A stretch of DNA of 64,000 bases. Source: Pogonophryne albipinna. Its lineage: Eukaryota > Chordata > Actinopteri > Perciformes > Artedidraconidae. The first letter of the stretch is position 1, and every line of letters begins with the position of its first letter. This document shows, in pieces, positions 26,215-38,660 of the stretch. The notes beneath the pieces are model-generated. The model made no database searches and was not told the origin of the DNA. It saw nothing but the letters and a program-made list of their open reading frames with translations. Made by a program: the position numbers and the translations under genes. The DNA lies in the NCBI GenBank assembly GCA_028583405.1, contig JAPTMU010000165.1, positions 323,501 through 387,500 of the forward strand, read 5' to 3'.

Positions 26215-26340
26215 TGTTTAGCCTCTGGAGCAGGTAGAGGTTAAGTATTTTGCTCAAAGACTCTCTTGCGAATATTGCCTCAAGGGGGATTGAACCCAGG
26301 ATGACTGCACCCACCAGCAGTCCACCCTGCAGCCTTGGCA
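26215..26340 (-). mobile_element. decayed tRNA-derived SINE
   Basis: On the minus strand GGGTTCAATCC (about 26288-26298) resembles a pol III B box, followed by TTTGAGCAAAATACTTAACC, a common fish SINE body motif. The A-box part is poorly preserved. Confidence 0.6.
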
Positions 26341-27226
26341 CCTGATATAGAACATTAGTTTTTCACTCTCCATCTCCCGCATGGAAGTCATCTTTCCCTT
26401 CAGACATTTAAACACCACAAATCCTCCAAAGGCCAGAGAACATCCAAACATCCGAAGAACAGAGAGATGGAAAGGGAGGGAGAGGGAGAGAAAACACAGG
26501 AAGAGAGGTATCTGATAGGAGTAAGCTTTATTATGATAAGAGGTGATGAAGAACACATTATCAAGGATGAATGGAAGCTGCACACATGAAGTTGAGTCAT
26601 TGTTACTACATGACTCAAGCAGAGAAAGTGAGGCAGCAATGGTTTATTGATGCCATTGGCGTCAATCGAATATGCTCTGAGCTGATTCTGAACAATGGAT
26701 GCATTTACATTGACAACAGTTAGTTAGTTACAGTTAGTGAGCATGCAGAAATGCACTCAGGCAGCACGATGAGGGCTATCCTTAAAGCCATTGGCATCTT
26801 GTTGCACATTTATGGTATTGAAGAGAGGTACTGCTGATGACTCTAAACCACTGAGTCTATATAGTCTATTTTTAACTTAATACACTCTACATTTTGCCCA
26901 GGGACTATTTTTGCACTAGACATCATGACTGGAGAGATTTACATTTGGCTGACAGCCTGATAACAGTTCAACAGACCCCAAGTCCCGTAAATATAGGCTA
27001 AGGAAAACGTATGAATATGTTCTTACGAGAAGGATTTAAACAAAAACATTTGCTAGATCTTGCTATTTCATGAACATTTAAGCAGCTTTGCAAACAAATG
27101 TCAAACTGTAAGATTGCTTAGTAATAACCAATAATCACAGTTTCACAATAAAACAATTGAGTCAAGTTTCAACCCTCCCTATCCAAAATTTGTTTTCACT
27201 GTAGGCAAAATGCTGTCCCCTTAGAA

Positions 27227-27802
27227 CAGGGGTGTCAAACTCAAGGCCCGGGGGCCAAATCCGGCCCGCGACTTCATTTTATGTGGCCCCACAAGAGCAT
27301 GCAAAGAATATAATATGTTTGTTATACGGTTACATGGCGATTTACAGAAGCACGTTGCCCATACATGGAGGACAATGCATCTCAAATTAGCCTTTTTTTC
27401 TCAGAATTTGACTTTTTTTTCTTCTAAATATGCATTTTTTTCTCCGAATTTGCCCTTTTCTCAAATTTGACTTTTTTTTCAAAATGTTACTTTTTTTTCA
27501 AAATGTCACTTTTTATTTTTATTTTGCTTTTCTTTAAAAAAAATCATTTTGTGACGTTCTCACTGAAGAGACTTGCAACTATTTGCCCTAGACTTCTGCT
27601 TTCAGACCGAGTTAATTATGAAGTTATTACCCTATCCGATAACAATCCAATGCAGAGGCAATAATGTAATATAATACATTATTTTATATATATTAAATAT
27701 TTATATATGTATTTTGATATAGTCTTAAAGTTACAACCGGCCCTTTTAAGTGCAACCATAATGCGAATGTGGCCCGAGATGAAAATGAGTTTGACACCCC
27801 TG
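27227..27802. mobile_element. hAT-type MITE, exact 8-bp target duplication
   Basis: Left end CAGGGGTGTCAAACTCA; the right end is its inverted copy, TGAGTTTGACACCCCTG. The direct repeat ccttagaa is at 27219-27226 and 27803-27810. Contains T-rich runs with a repeated GAATTTGACTTTTTTT unit. 576 bp, non-coding. TIRs of this type are widespread in vertebrate hAT elements. Confidence 0.93.
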
Positions 27803-28439
27803 CCTTAGAATGATCCCTGCACATGCTACATACAGAACTTCATAGTATACTTATTCATTAAACAGTATACCGTACAAACAAATGAAAATACTTCAAGTAG
27901 CTGTAATCAATATGTTTAATGGATCACATTACTATATGTATATAAAAGGTGTTGCTGCAGCTCGTTGGGTTGCTCTCACAGCAGCAGCTTAACTGTTTGG
28001 TTTCAGTCTCTGCTCTCACACCACTGCTCTTTAGCTGCAACAGGCAGCAGTTGTCAGTGAGTGAGAGCTCGGATAAGCCACTGTATTTACCTGCCCAGCA
28101 GCAAGCAGCAGACTTATTGACAGGGTAGCTGGAGTCTAGATGAGCATGGGGCTACAGAGACAGTATACTGTACTTCACTTGAGTTGAAGACAAAAACAGA
28201 GCTAAAGGAAAGTAAATACTGGGCTTGCATTCATCCGGTGGACAATTGTTGCTGATCTGACTACTGGATGTGTACAAAAACGGATGGTTTGCTACCCCAT
28301 ATACCATCAACTTTATGAGGAATTACTATGTCAATGTCATAGAATGTCAGAATAAGTCATTGCAGGTTTAACCGCTCTAGACCATCACAAAATGTCTGAC
28401 TATTTAGGGTTCTGCATTAATTAAAACCAGTGCCAATTA

Positions 28440-28515
28440 TCAGAATCAGAATACCTTTATTAGTCCCACAGAGGGGAAGAAGCGGAAGAAGATGTATGGA
28501 TGGATGGATGGATAG
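28440..28515 (-). mobile_element. short LINE 3' tail plus (GGAT)n
   Basis: TCAGAATACCTTTATTAGTCCCACA (28444-28468) resembles the reverse complement of a fish LINE 3' terminus. A short GGAT tetranucleotide run follows at 28495-28514. Confidence 0.45.
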
Positions 28516-28884
28516 AAGCAGCTCAGAGAATATATTTGAATTTGTAGTCATCTCACTGCAGAGCTGCACTTTGAGGCCTGAGGGGACTCAAATGCAAAAC
28601 AAACAGAAGACAACCGGTCAAGCTGTAAACATATTTGTAAAGCTGCAGCCAGGAGCCAAAGATATGAACATTAGGAACATGACAGTGGCTGGAATAATCA
28701 GTGCCTGGAAACCAACTGAAGAGCAGCAGCACACTGTCTTGATGTGTGCATTGCTGCAAACTAAACATGGCTAAATCTTCCCTTACTGATATTATGACAT
28801 CTGTGTGTCTGTGGTCTTCCATCTCGGAGATGATTAAAGATGGCCTATTGTGTTTTTAGGGGTTCTTCCTTTCCTTTTGTGTGT

Positions 28885-29010
28885 GATATCGGTTTGTGTG
28901 CATGTAAATGGTCTGTAAAGGCTAAAATCCCCCCCCCCCCCCTGTCTGAAACGCCTCCATTAGAGCCATTTGTTTACTTTTGTTACATCTCTATGTAACA
29001 CTCGCACTTA
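28885..29010 (+). repeat. MITE interior fragment with 14-C run
   Basis: GCATGTAAATGGTCTG...AAACGCCTCCATT...GTTTACTT...TATGTAACACTC is shared with 45300-45455, partly with 52745-52855, and inverted at 43190-43345. Here the middle is replaced by a C run (28929-28942). TTAA ends not seen. Confidence 0.65.
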
Positions 29011-29034
29011 GGCGTTTAGGCCTGAAATACACAC

Positions 29035-29205
29035 ATGCACAAACACGAAGAGGCTGGCAATGTTTCGGCTCGTTGCACAAGGACACCTCGACGCGGCCCA
29101 GGAGGAAAACTGGCACCCTTTCAGCTACCTGTCCGCACTCTGTACTTTGGTCTGATCTGGACTTGAACCAGCGATCCCAAGTCCCCACAGACTGAGCTAC
29201 TGATG
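29035..29205 (-). mobile_element. tRNA-derived SINE
   Basis: The minus strand reads CAGTAGCTCAGTCTGTGGGG (A-box region) and then CTGGTTCAAGTCC (B box) about 20 bases later. A SINE body follows (GGTAGCTGAAAGGGTGCCAG, CCTCCTGGGC...GTCGAGGTGTCCTTGTGCAA) of the kind common in percomorph fish. The spacing between boxes is shorter than in an intact tRNA-like head, so the internal promoter is probably damaged. An 81-codon minus-strand frame over it is incidental. Confidence 0.8.
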
Positions 29206-32200
29206 CACATTGTTGGGTTGATTTGTTATCATCCACAACAAAAGGTCTGTCTCTGCAGTGTGGAGTGAAAGTCCAGCGCTCAGGTAACTGGGTCGTCCTT
29301 CACTGAGCTGCAGCGTGACGGAGCAGCGTGAAATGGTGTGGCACAGCACCTGTGTTGTCTGGCTGAGGATGATGAAAACTCCTGCATGGCTGTCTGCTGC
29401 AGTCAGCGTCTCTGCTCTCCACTCTCTGATCTTGACTCTAGTGTCCTCATCTAAGCAAACATTCTGCTGCTGCATCTTGAGTGCACATACAGAGGGATAT
29501 CCGTCTCCCCTGCTGCCTTCTGGCTTTCAGGAGGGATGTTGTTGATGGAAAACAACAATCAAAAGTTTGCAAACTAAGTCTGATAATGTGTTTTTTTTTA
29601 TCTCAATATACCCTTATGCTATTGTGATAAAAACCACAGAGTTAAATAGCAAAACTAATGAACATTCAACATGTATGCCTAAAGTCCATGGGGCTGCTAA
29701 AGAGCCCATGTCCACATAGTGCCATCATCTGAGGGCCTGCATCTTTATTCAATTGGTTCCAATGAGAACAGAGCGCATGCTGTCATATGCGGCCGCCTCG
29801 AGAAATAGCGATGCACCTAGCATCTTATTTCCGAGCACTCTGCTGAATTTGTGCAGCCACTCTGAACGTGAGTTGAAAATAACTAAACTTATCAGAAAAG
29901 TGCAGGTGATGTCACTGAAAACATTGGAGGAGAAGGTTGATTGTGACCAAGTCTTTCAGAGGGAATGTATCTGAACAAAGACTGTTGTGTGGTAGCAGAT
30001 CAGCCGGTCAGATACTGAATGTTGCTGTTAGTGAGTGTGTGTCCTTCCTCGCAGTCCACGGATGAACCTTCACGCTCTACAGCTGTCAAGCTGCCATCAC
30101 ATTATACACATTTGTATACACTATGGTTTTGTTTCTATCCTAACCTCCCCTGCTAACTTGGGCCACTTCATACAGCTGTTATCTGATTGGGTACATCAAA
30201 AGGAGAGCGGCATTCAAGGTCGAAGTTTAACAGATTTGAAATGTAAGTGCAATGCTTGGCGGCAATTTTGAGCAGTGCACGTCGTTGAGGGAAGCCCTTC
30301 CGACCTAGTTGGGCACCACCGTTCTCTCCGTAGAAAACAATGGTGGAGCTGTTTTACCGTTGGTCATGTGAAGGCAGCTTCAGACTGAGCAGTGACAAGC
30401 CCATTTATACCAACTGTGAGGGCAAGCATCCTTTTATTGGTGCTCATAACTAATATTTGGTAACACAAACAGATAATGGTGTTCAAGGTGGAGATGCTAA
30501 TCTGTGATACAACTGCGGTGAAACGTTTGTTGATTTATCTTTGTCATAGAAAAAAAACACTTAGGGCTCTTTTTTGATGCAACTCTGTGATGAGGCTATT
30601 CCCAGTGCATTGCTGGCATCTTTCTGCCAGAGGAAGCTCTATGTAGACAAAGGCCCTATGAAAAACATATTCAGTGGTGGAGATCATGCATAATCAACCA
30701 TGCATAAAAAGCGGTCTTGACAGAGCAGTTAACCATTAATGGGGAATAAATCATCTAGTTCTATCTAGTTGGTGTGAGCCCACCCCCACATATGTCAAAA
30801 CTTCAAAAGAAGTTGAAATGTTGTAGATTGGGAGAGGGAAGTCTCTGAGATGCAATTACTCTGCAGCGGAGCCACGCTAGTCTTAAATGTCTCAGTTTCT
30901 CAGGCAGTGTGCAGGTGGCCCTCAATGTAACTGAGGTGTGGAAGTGACCTGTGGCCCTGCAGTGCTGGGAGTAAGAGGGAAGCCAGTAGGGTTAGGGCCC
31001 CTGACCTGACCCTGGCTCAGTGGCCCTTGGAGTGTTGGGGACATGTGTTGGCTGCACACAGCTGTTTCCGGAGGGGGACGTGACCTAACGGCCATAACTG
31101 CCACTTTCACTTCCAGTCTACTTTGCATGCTTTCACGCACTGCAGCCTTTTGTCCCTGAGCATGTGCTGAGGTAAATGTTTAGTGAGGTGACAATGTGAG
31201 GAGTCCAAATACTAAGTTCCCTCACAAACTAGCATACAAAAAGGTTTACATATTAGCTCATAGAGTAATTTGTAATATAGTTACTGAACACGTGCCTGTT
31301 AGTCAATTTAAAACCCCAGATGGCAATTTAGGGAAATATTGTTATTTTAATATCACTAAGGATTTTTTTTGTTTAAGTTGTAGCCCTACATCTTAAATTC
31401 AATTTTGCCATACTGTAAATTGTGTCATTGTGAATAAGATATCACTGCTAATGCTTATGCTTAGTGATACACATCTAGACTTTAAACAATTGTTTTCGGA
31501 TAAGCGGTGATTGGTAAAATGTGCTGTTCCTAATTAAAGGTTTTAAGAAATGATTTGATAGAAGTGAACAACATAACTAACTCTTGCAAAGCAAAGTAAA
31601 TGGTAACATTGCTGGTGTTTCATTGTCTTCCAATATAATGTGACAAATCTATCTTTGTGTTGGCAGCTGAAGTGCATGGTTAATGCTGAGCGGTTACTGT
31701 GTCAGAAACTCCCTTAAAGCAGCTTTAAAGAGCTATAATATCCCCATGCCTCTTTGTTTGTGAGGGAGAACAGTACATTCACTTCCTCAAAAGAGCTCAC
31801 TTCAAAGGAAAATGTATACTTTCTATATATTCTAATCATGTGAACAAAAAGCCATTGCTGTTATTTTTCAGGTGAAGACAGTACTTAAGTACAGCAAGAC
31901 GATACCTGTTTCTTCTCTCTCATTCAAACTTGTTGATCTGGTGTGTTTTTTTACAAATATGTCCTCCATCTTTAAGCCCATTATCATATTACCTGACTTG
32001 TTGATGATTAGATTTCAGTGGTTCCACGTAGTTATCAAGCTCATGTGGGCTCCCCCCCCCCTCTATGTGGAATACCTTTCAGACAGGCAGCAGACAGTGC
32101 TGAATGCCGCAGATACGTGACGATATCCAATGCAGTATTTTTGTAGTTCTCCCCCGCCTTCTGCTTTTGTTTTCCTGCCTATTTACAGGGTATAATGTTA

Positions 32201-32861
32201 CAGAAGGGATTACATAGATGGTGAGCATAATACACCAGGGCCTCATGTTCACACACTAACAATATATTATGAAACTTTAGACAGTGCAGCCCTCAAGTCC
32301 CTCGTGGAATCTGACGTTCTCTCACGACCAAGGCCACAGAGGTGAATGGACACACGGGTCATTAAAGGGAGTTACCCCTGTGTTTTTATAAATGCCTGAA
32401 TGGTGTTTTCTTCAACAGATACTGATTTTATTATGGGAGTTTCTTATGGGCTCAGAACAGTCTCATAATACACACATGCACTCAGAAGGATTCACACTTG
32501 TGTTTCCAGATCCACACTTGTGTTTTTCAATGCACACATAATGTGTTCCGTTTCATATACATGTAAATATAATCCAAATAGTTTTTATAGGTGTTGCTAT
32601 CTGCTTTGTGTAGCGTGGTTCTGCAAGTCAGTGCATTCGTGGGGTGGTATCAGAGAGTTACACGGGTCTGTAAATGAAATGAAAACAATTGGCCACAGCA
32701 AATCATTTATATTAAAAATGTAATTTTTACTTTTGAATACTTCAGTACAAAGGTTGTATTGAATAATGTAAGTTATATATGTGTACATTGTGTACACATA
32801 TAAATCATTAGTCAAGACAGGGCTACATTTTATTGAATTATAAAAGATATGTGGTCAAATG

Positions 32862-33085
32862 AAGAGCCGTTTGGGAGCCAAAAGAGCGGCTCTTCTTGGT
32901 GAGCCGAGCCAAATGATCCGGCTCACTAAAAATAAAATAAAAACTTGAAATGTTTTCTATCTATAGCCAATCAGATGTCTCCTCCATTCTAAGCCAATCA
33001 CATGAGCGCGCCCCCACGAGGGTATGATTTCTTGTGTTCATGACGTAGCACTTCATATACGCATTTTGTGCTGTCCGGAGCTGAC
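32862..33085. mobile_element. DNA-transposon terminus (AGAGCCG type)
   Basis: AAGAGCCGTTTGGGAGCC followed by an inverted GGCTCTT and a GAGCCGAGCC motif resembles the end of a fish hAT-like element. The partner end was not found, perhaps because the LINE tail at 33089 inserted next to it. Confidence 0.5.
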
Positions 33086-33088
33086 AGG

Positions 33089-33790
33089 TCAATCAATCAA
33101 TCAATGTTTATTTATATAGCCCAATATCACAAATGTTACATTTGTCTCAGTGGTCTTCACAGTGTGTACAGAATATCAGTATGACAATACGACACCCTCT
33201 GTCCTTAGACCCTCACATCGTACAAGGAAAAACTTCCGGAGAAAACCCACAGTTTTAAAGGGAAAAATGGGAGAAACCTCAGGGAGAGCAACAGAGGAGG
33301 GATCCCTCTCCCAGGACGGACAGACGTGCAATAGATGCCGTGTGTAAATTGAAAAGATAATACATTTGCAACATAGGTAGTCCAAATGTTTGGAAATGCA
33401 TGTGTGTATAATAGGAAGATGAATCCACGAGGATATCCATCCAGGACCTATGATCCATGACCACAGCCACGACTCAAGATCCAGGGCTCGCGATGCAGGA
33501 CACAGGACCGCAGGATCATCCATGACTCCGGATCCCAGCGTATATAGACACCAAAAAGAAAGAAATTTGGGGAAGCTGGGTTAATCGGAACATGAGAGTA
33601 CACAGGTATAGACAGAGAGAAGGAAGAAGTAAGATGTCCCCCGACAAACTAAGCCTATATCAGCAAAACTAGGGGCTGAATCTAATCAGCCCTAACTATA
33701 AGCTTTATCACAAAGGAAGGACTTAAGCGCACTCTTAAAAACGGATAGGGTGTCTGCCGTCCAGGCGCTAATCTCAGGACCGAAGGACCG
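33089..33790 (-). mobile_element. L2-like LINE 3' end with (ATTG)n tail
   Basis: On the minus strand the segment from 33775 reads through DTLSVFKSALKSFLCDKAYS (a typical C-terminus of fish L2-like ORF2) to a stop near 33700. A long 3' UTR follows, ending GGGCTATATAAATAAACATT and an (ATTG)n tail at 33090-33105. No RT core remains. Confidence 0.72.
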
Positions 33791-34197
33791 TAGTATAGTC
33801 GTCTTTATTTTTACGTTATTGTTATTCAAAGAAAAATAAGGAAGTGTGTGTTATATGAGATGGCAGAGAGGTTTCAGCTCCGATTATTAAATGAAAGAGG
33901 TTTAATGTTTTAGATTATATTATTTCACTATAGCTATGTGAACGGTGTCAAGGTCCAATGTTGACAACATAAATCAATAGCGGGTGTAACTAAAATACAA
34001 GATGTCTTTATTTATATATATATTATTATTATTAATAATATAAAATATTGTATTTGCGTGCATTTCCTTGTTCGGAAAGTGGTGCTGTACTGAGAATGGC
34101 GATTTGATTTTGTAATTATATAATACTTTAATGGTGCGTTCACACCGGACGCGATGCGAATAATCGCTCGAGTTTCACGCCGGCTGTCAGCTTCTCG

Positions 34198-35590
34198 AGC
34201 CGTATCTGGCCGTGCAACACTTATAGTCACATACTGTATGCCGAAGTGTTATTTTAAAAAACACATTAAGTTGACGAAACACTTAAGTCAAATGTAATTA
34301 AAGTCAGATCCACTCGTGTCTTGGATGGGGCAGTGATATCATAAACCTTTTAATGTATTCAAACACTCGGTCGTTTTTTGTACCAGCTGTATTCACCTCG
34401 TAGGTGCAGCTATGTTGCTTTATCCTGGATTAAGTGTTTAAAGGGGACCTATCATGCAAAATGCACTCTTGTACGTCTTTTATACATGGTCCCCGGTGTG
34501 TCAGGGAACTCACAAAGTGTCAGAAAATACAACCCTCTCTCTTTTCCTCCATACCCAAATCTCTAAAAAAGGGGCTGTAACGGATCGGATACAGACTGAT
34601 CCAGATTTGAATTATTTTCTACGTCACAAAAGGGGTGCTCCGCTTAGTGGTCAATTCTCCACCTATCAGGGGAATGAGAGGATGGGCCACGGCCGGCAAT
34701 TGCCGCTCAAAAGCGCTGGAGACGCTGTAGTACATATGCCAGGCCTGTAAGTGGCGCTGTAGTCTGCCACAAAAGCAGCGAAGAAGACTTCCCGCGCATG
34801 GTTGCCATGGTTGCCCTTCTGTTTATTCTCCGCTGTGGCTCTTTTTCTCCCTCCCCGAGGCAGGCGTTTGCGCCTCCTGCTTTAAAACAAATGAATAATG
34901 ACTATATAATCATATGTAAGGTATAATGTGCAGCAACGCGGTCATTATGGGGAAAAGAACACCGACAGGCTGATCAGGAGCCCGACGCGAAGCGGAGGGA
35001 TCTAGATCGGCATGAAGATGTTATCTAACTGTTTGAACTAATGTAGCAACGGCAGGAACTGCTTCGATAGCGTTTTTTAGGCCGCTGCGTAAAAAGGAGG
35101 GTTTCTGCCCCATTACTTCTCTTCTTACTTCTATAAGAATAAAACACGGAGGACGGAGATCTCTTTTTCTCCCCCTCTTCTGACAGCCCAGCAGCTGATC
35201 TCAAAGCACGCTCCCCTCTCCTGCAGGGGGGCGTGGTTAGCTGCAGCTCACAGAATCTGCCTCCTGCAAAAACAGCGCTGGAAAGAGCAAATAGAGCGAA
35301 ATGAGGCATGGCTAAAATGCAGGATCTGCAAAAAACTATATTTATATACTTTATATAGGTATGGCCCTACAATATATTGTTCAAATATAGCATGATATGT
35401 CCCCTTTAAGTCATGGATGTTTAACGTTTAACTTCTTCATATTTGTCTATTATAGTTTACTGCGCTGTCAGTGCGCTTGTCCCTATTTGTGATTGGTCAA
35501 ACGTTTCTCACCCCGTCCCTTTCACGTGAACGCGCTCTCGGCCGGACAGAGAAACCCTGGGTTGATTTACCGAGTTGATAACGATAATGT
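34198..35590. mobile_element. second copy of Harbinger-like element, split
   Basis: 34198-34437 and 35410-35580 are collinear with 3850-4100 and 4101-4300 of the element at 2223-4406 (for example GAGCCGTATCTGGCCGTGCA at the left edge). The two halves are separated by the TTAA element 34438-35409. Both outer TIRs are missing or unrecognised. A GTGCGTTCACACCGGACGCG motif just to the left (34135-34154) may belong to another MITE. Confidence 0.7.
34438..35409. mobile_element. TTAA-flanked MITE, GGGGACCTATCATGC family
   Basis: TTAA at 34438-34441 and 35406-35409. Left end AGGGGACCTATCATGCAAA; the right end in reverse complement reads AGGGGACATATCATGC. The segment 34715-34839 is shared with the unrelated element at 15563-18101. 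It interrupts a Harbinger-like copy whose uninterrupted equivalent is near 4100. Non-coding. Confidence 0.85.
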
Positions 35591-37073
35591 CTGGCGTGCG
35601 ACCAACAACCAAAGTACTTGACTGAATTTTAGGAATTAAAAGGGGGTTAGATATGTTTCCCTGTACTTATTAGGTACTTATTCTACCAATCTTCAAAGGT
35701 GTTACTAGAAACCTGGTGAGGAACTTGCTACTTGCTAGGCTAGGGTGACTTTAAGATACACAAAACTGATTTCAGCTTTTCAGCTATGGCCAGCTAGCAC
35801 TAGCCAGCGAACATAGCCCTTTAAGCTAGCTTGCCTGCTAACTGCCAGTTGAAAATCCAGCTTTCGTAGCCAGCCAACCAGACAAAAACAATTTATTGAA
35901 GAAACTGACTTCAATTTATTTTCTTAGTTTCTTTGAGATGTCACTGTGTTGCCCACTTTAGAAAAAAATGATTTGTTGACTGCAATTTTCAGAGAGCTGT
36001 ATTTTTGAAGGTCATACCTACAAAAATAAGATTGGTTTCGGTTAATACAGAGATACTACAGAGAGCACAACTTGACCCCAACCAATTAATATCATGTTAA
36101 TCTGGAAAACATATGAATTTATGAGTACGTTGTAGAGAAACACATGAAAGAATATTGTAAAATCCCCTGTATCAAGTATCAAGACACCTTGGCACAACGA
36201 TCACAAGCTCTAGTAAGGAGTGTTTCGTAAGATAAGAGACAGGAAAAAGCCCTGGCATAGATACATCTGCCGTTTGAGAACCAGAGCCAAGCATGCAGCA
36301 AATCAAAAACGTGCCTCTTCAAGGACAGTGTGCAGCAGGGGTCCAGGGAGGGGGAGATGTTTGAACAATTAGATCAGTATTTAATGGCAGAGCTGACAAA
36401 GTTCAGAGGTCCACCAATTTTAAACGAAAAACTAAAATGACACAAAGGCTATAGGAAAGTACTTTTGACTTAATGAGAGCTATGTGAGGTTGGGATTTCA
36501 GTCTTCTCTTACTGGAGCCCAAAACAACCAATTGAGAAGAAGGCTGTGAAGCTGAGATGTGAAGGAAAAACCATAGTTGACCATAAATCTTCAATAGGTA
36601 TAGCTCTTTTTTTCTATTATTTTGGAAAAAGGCAGTTTAAGAGTATACTTTATCAAGTGAGTGGTGGTGCGGCAGTCATCTAGGATGTGTCTGTTATAAA
36701 AGCAAGACAGAAATGGACAACCACTTAGAAAGTGTGTTGGCAGCAGAGATTCTTTTTCAATGTTCACAACTTAGTTTTTTTAAAGATTTAAAGATGTTGC
36801 TATAGTATAGAGGAACCGATCAGTCTTAGAATATGAACCTGAGATAAATGCTGAATAAGAGATTGCATTGAGTTATCTGCTAGTGGAACAGGGGCGAGAC
36901 CCCACATGGCATCAGGACATTTGGCTATGAGTTGTTCCTTTAATCCGAAGCTGGGTCCTAGGGTTGGCTCACTAAGAGATTTGGACTATGGCTTGGATCT
37001 AACTGAAAGTCAGACATCAGATTGTTTATAATTAATCTGCTGTACATAGCTGTCGAGTTTATAAAAATATTAA

Positions 37074-37145
37074 TAATACATTCGATTTGTAAAGCACCTT
37101 TCATTGCAAACAGCAATCCCAAGGTGCTACAGGAGGCATAATAAA
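37074..37145 (-). mobile_element. LINE 3' tail, short
   Basis: AATAATACA, then GTAAAGCACCTTTCATTGCA and CCCAAGGTGCTACA, resembles the last 70 bases of an L2-like element on the minus strand (compare 9222-9290). Confidence 0.55.
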
Positions 37146-38120
37146 AACAAACAAAAGAAACATCGAGGACATTATACCATCGAGAACATTATACTATCGA
37201 GGTTACTGCAATCTCAAACAACTTTTTACCATCAGACCTTTTACATTGGGCTATGCTTTGCTCTTTTTTATGATTCTCTTCTACTGGTTCACAAGTGTCT
37301 TTTATTTTTCACCATTGGAACATGGAGCTTAATTTCAGAGGTATCCTGGAGCTAGCCTAGATAACATTTGTGGCTTGATATACTGTAGGTCAGTCTTCCT
37401 TTTTTTGTAAAAATGTAAATTGTTAGATCAATCAATGAGAAAATAATAAGGCATATGCTATGAACCTGGCGTGCCGTTGTCAGTGTGGCTATTTACCCCC
37501 AGGTAAATAACCCAGGGAGACAAGGCACTCTTTGGCCATGACTTTGGCGCATGCTTAGCATGGGTGTATGGATGCTTTGGCTCTGAGGCATGTCGCTTTA
37601 AGGCTTGAAATGTTGTGCAACCTTGAGTAAATACAGTCGTTCGGGGCTGTGAATAAATAGACAAATTGCTTGTGTGTGACGATTATCACCGGGATGCAAA
37701 TAGACACTGAAAAAATAATAATTTGAATCACATCATCCTCTCTCAACAGCTGTGATTGGCCTGTTCCAATTAATGGCATATAAGAAGCTTGGATTTATTA
37801 GCAGTCTTTCTTACTGGACTTCTTGCCAGCGTATAGTAGGGGTGTAACGGTACACGTACCCGTACCGAAATTATTCGGTACGGGCCCTTCGGTTCGGTAC
37901 ACGTGTGTACCGAAGTGTACCGAACGAATATAACGTTAAACGTAAAAAATTGAGAACGTGAACAACTTCTTGGAAGTAATCTCAGGTGCTGCGTCGCAGC
38001 ATTCAGAGTAATTTGCTCCCATTGTGTTCAACGCGTCATAGAGCGAGCAAGTCATTTCATTGGACGAGCTGGTCAGAGGGATGCGTTCAAATGTGGTCAG
38101 TAATTTGAGGAACTGTCGAA

Positions 38121-38600
38121 ATGGCGAACGCAGATAAAGTTGAGCTCGAAAATCCTCCAGCATCATTGATGTCTCCGGTTTGGGAACATTTTGGTTTCGC
38201 AGTTACGTACAAGGATGACGGACAAAGACAGGTGGACCGAAACAAAGCTGTTTGTCGGCATTGTTCAACTAAAATTGGTTACGCGGCTGGCAATACATCA
38301 AACTTGCACTCATTTGAAAAGGCATCACCCGAACGTGAATATCACCGGTACCAAAAGAAAAAAGACTGAAGTGCAAACCCAACTCCCGCTAGCATTTAAG
38401 CCTCCACCACTCGCAAAAAGTTCAGACCGAGCCAAAGCTATTACAAACGCCAAATATCCTTATGTTGCCATGTTAGCAAAGCGCTACCTGGCTGTATCTG
38501 CTACCTCTGTCCCTAGAGAGGGTGTTCTCCACAGCAGGAGACATTGTTAGTGCCAGCAGATCTGCCCTTTCGGCAAGCAATGTGGACAAGTTCATCTTTC
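38121..38600 (+). pseudogene. hAT transposase remnant (BED finger plus C-terminal end)
   Basis: Starts MANADKVELE. A BED-type zinc finger follows: VWEHFGF, then C45 and C48 (VCRHC). The histidine pair HLKRHH lies in the next frame after a frameshift near 38310. About 45 residues on, near 38450, the sequence jumps from ITNAK directly to YVAMLAKRYLAVSATS, which belongs to the C-terminal dimerisation region of hAT transposases. A second frameshift near 38520 precedes SASRSALSASNVDKFIFL. The RNase H-like catalytic core is missing, so it cannot transpose. It resembles ZBED-type fish hAT elements. Confidence 0.85.
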
Positions 38601-38660
38601 TTTAAAAAAACATGAAAATACAATGACAAGCAAGTCATAATGTCAAACTGGCTGCTTAGG

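Noticed and set aside
29140..29205. True tRNA gene on the minus strand
   Set aside because: A- and B-box-like sequences are present but too close, with no acceptor stem; the downstream body is that of a SINE.
28991..29236. 81-codon minus-strand frame
   Set aside because: Lies over the SINE and shows no protein family signal.
33176..33523. 115-codon minus-strand frame
   Set aside because: Falls in the 3' UTR of the L2-like LINE; no domain recognised.
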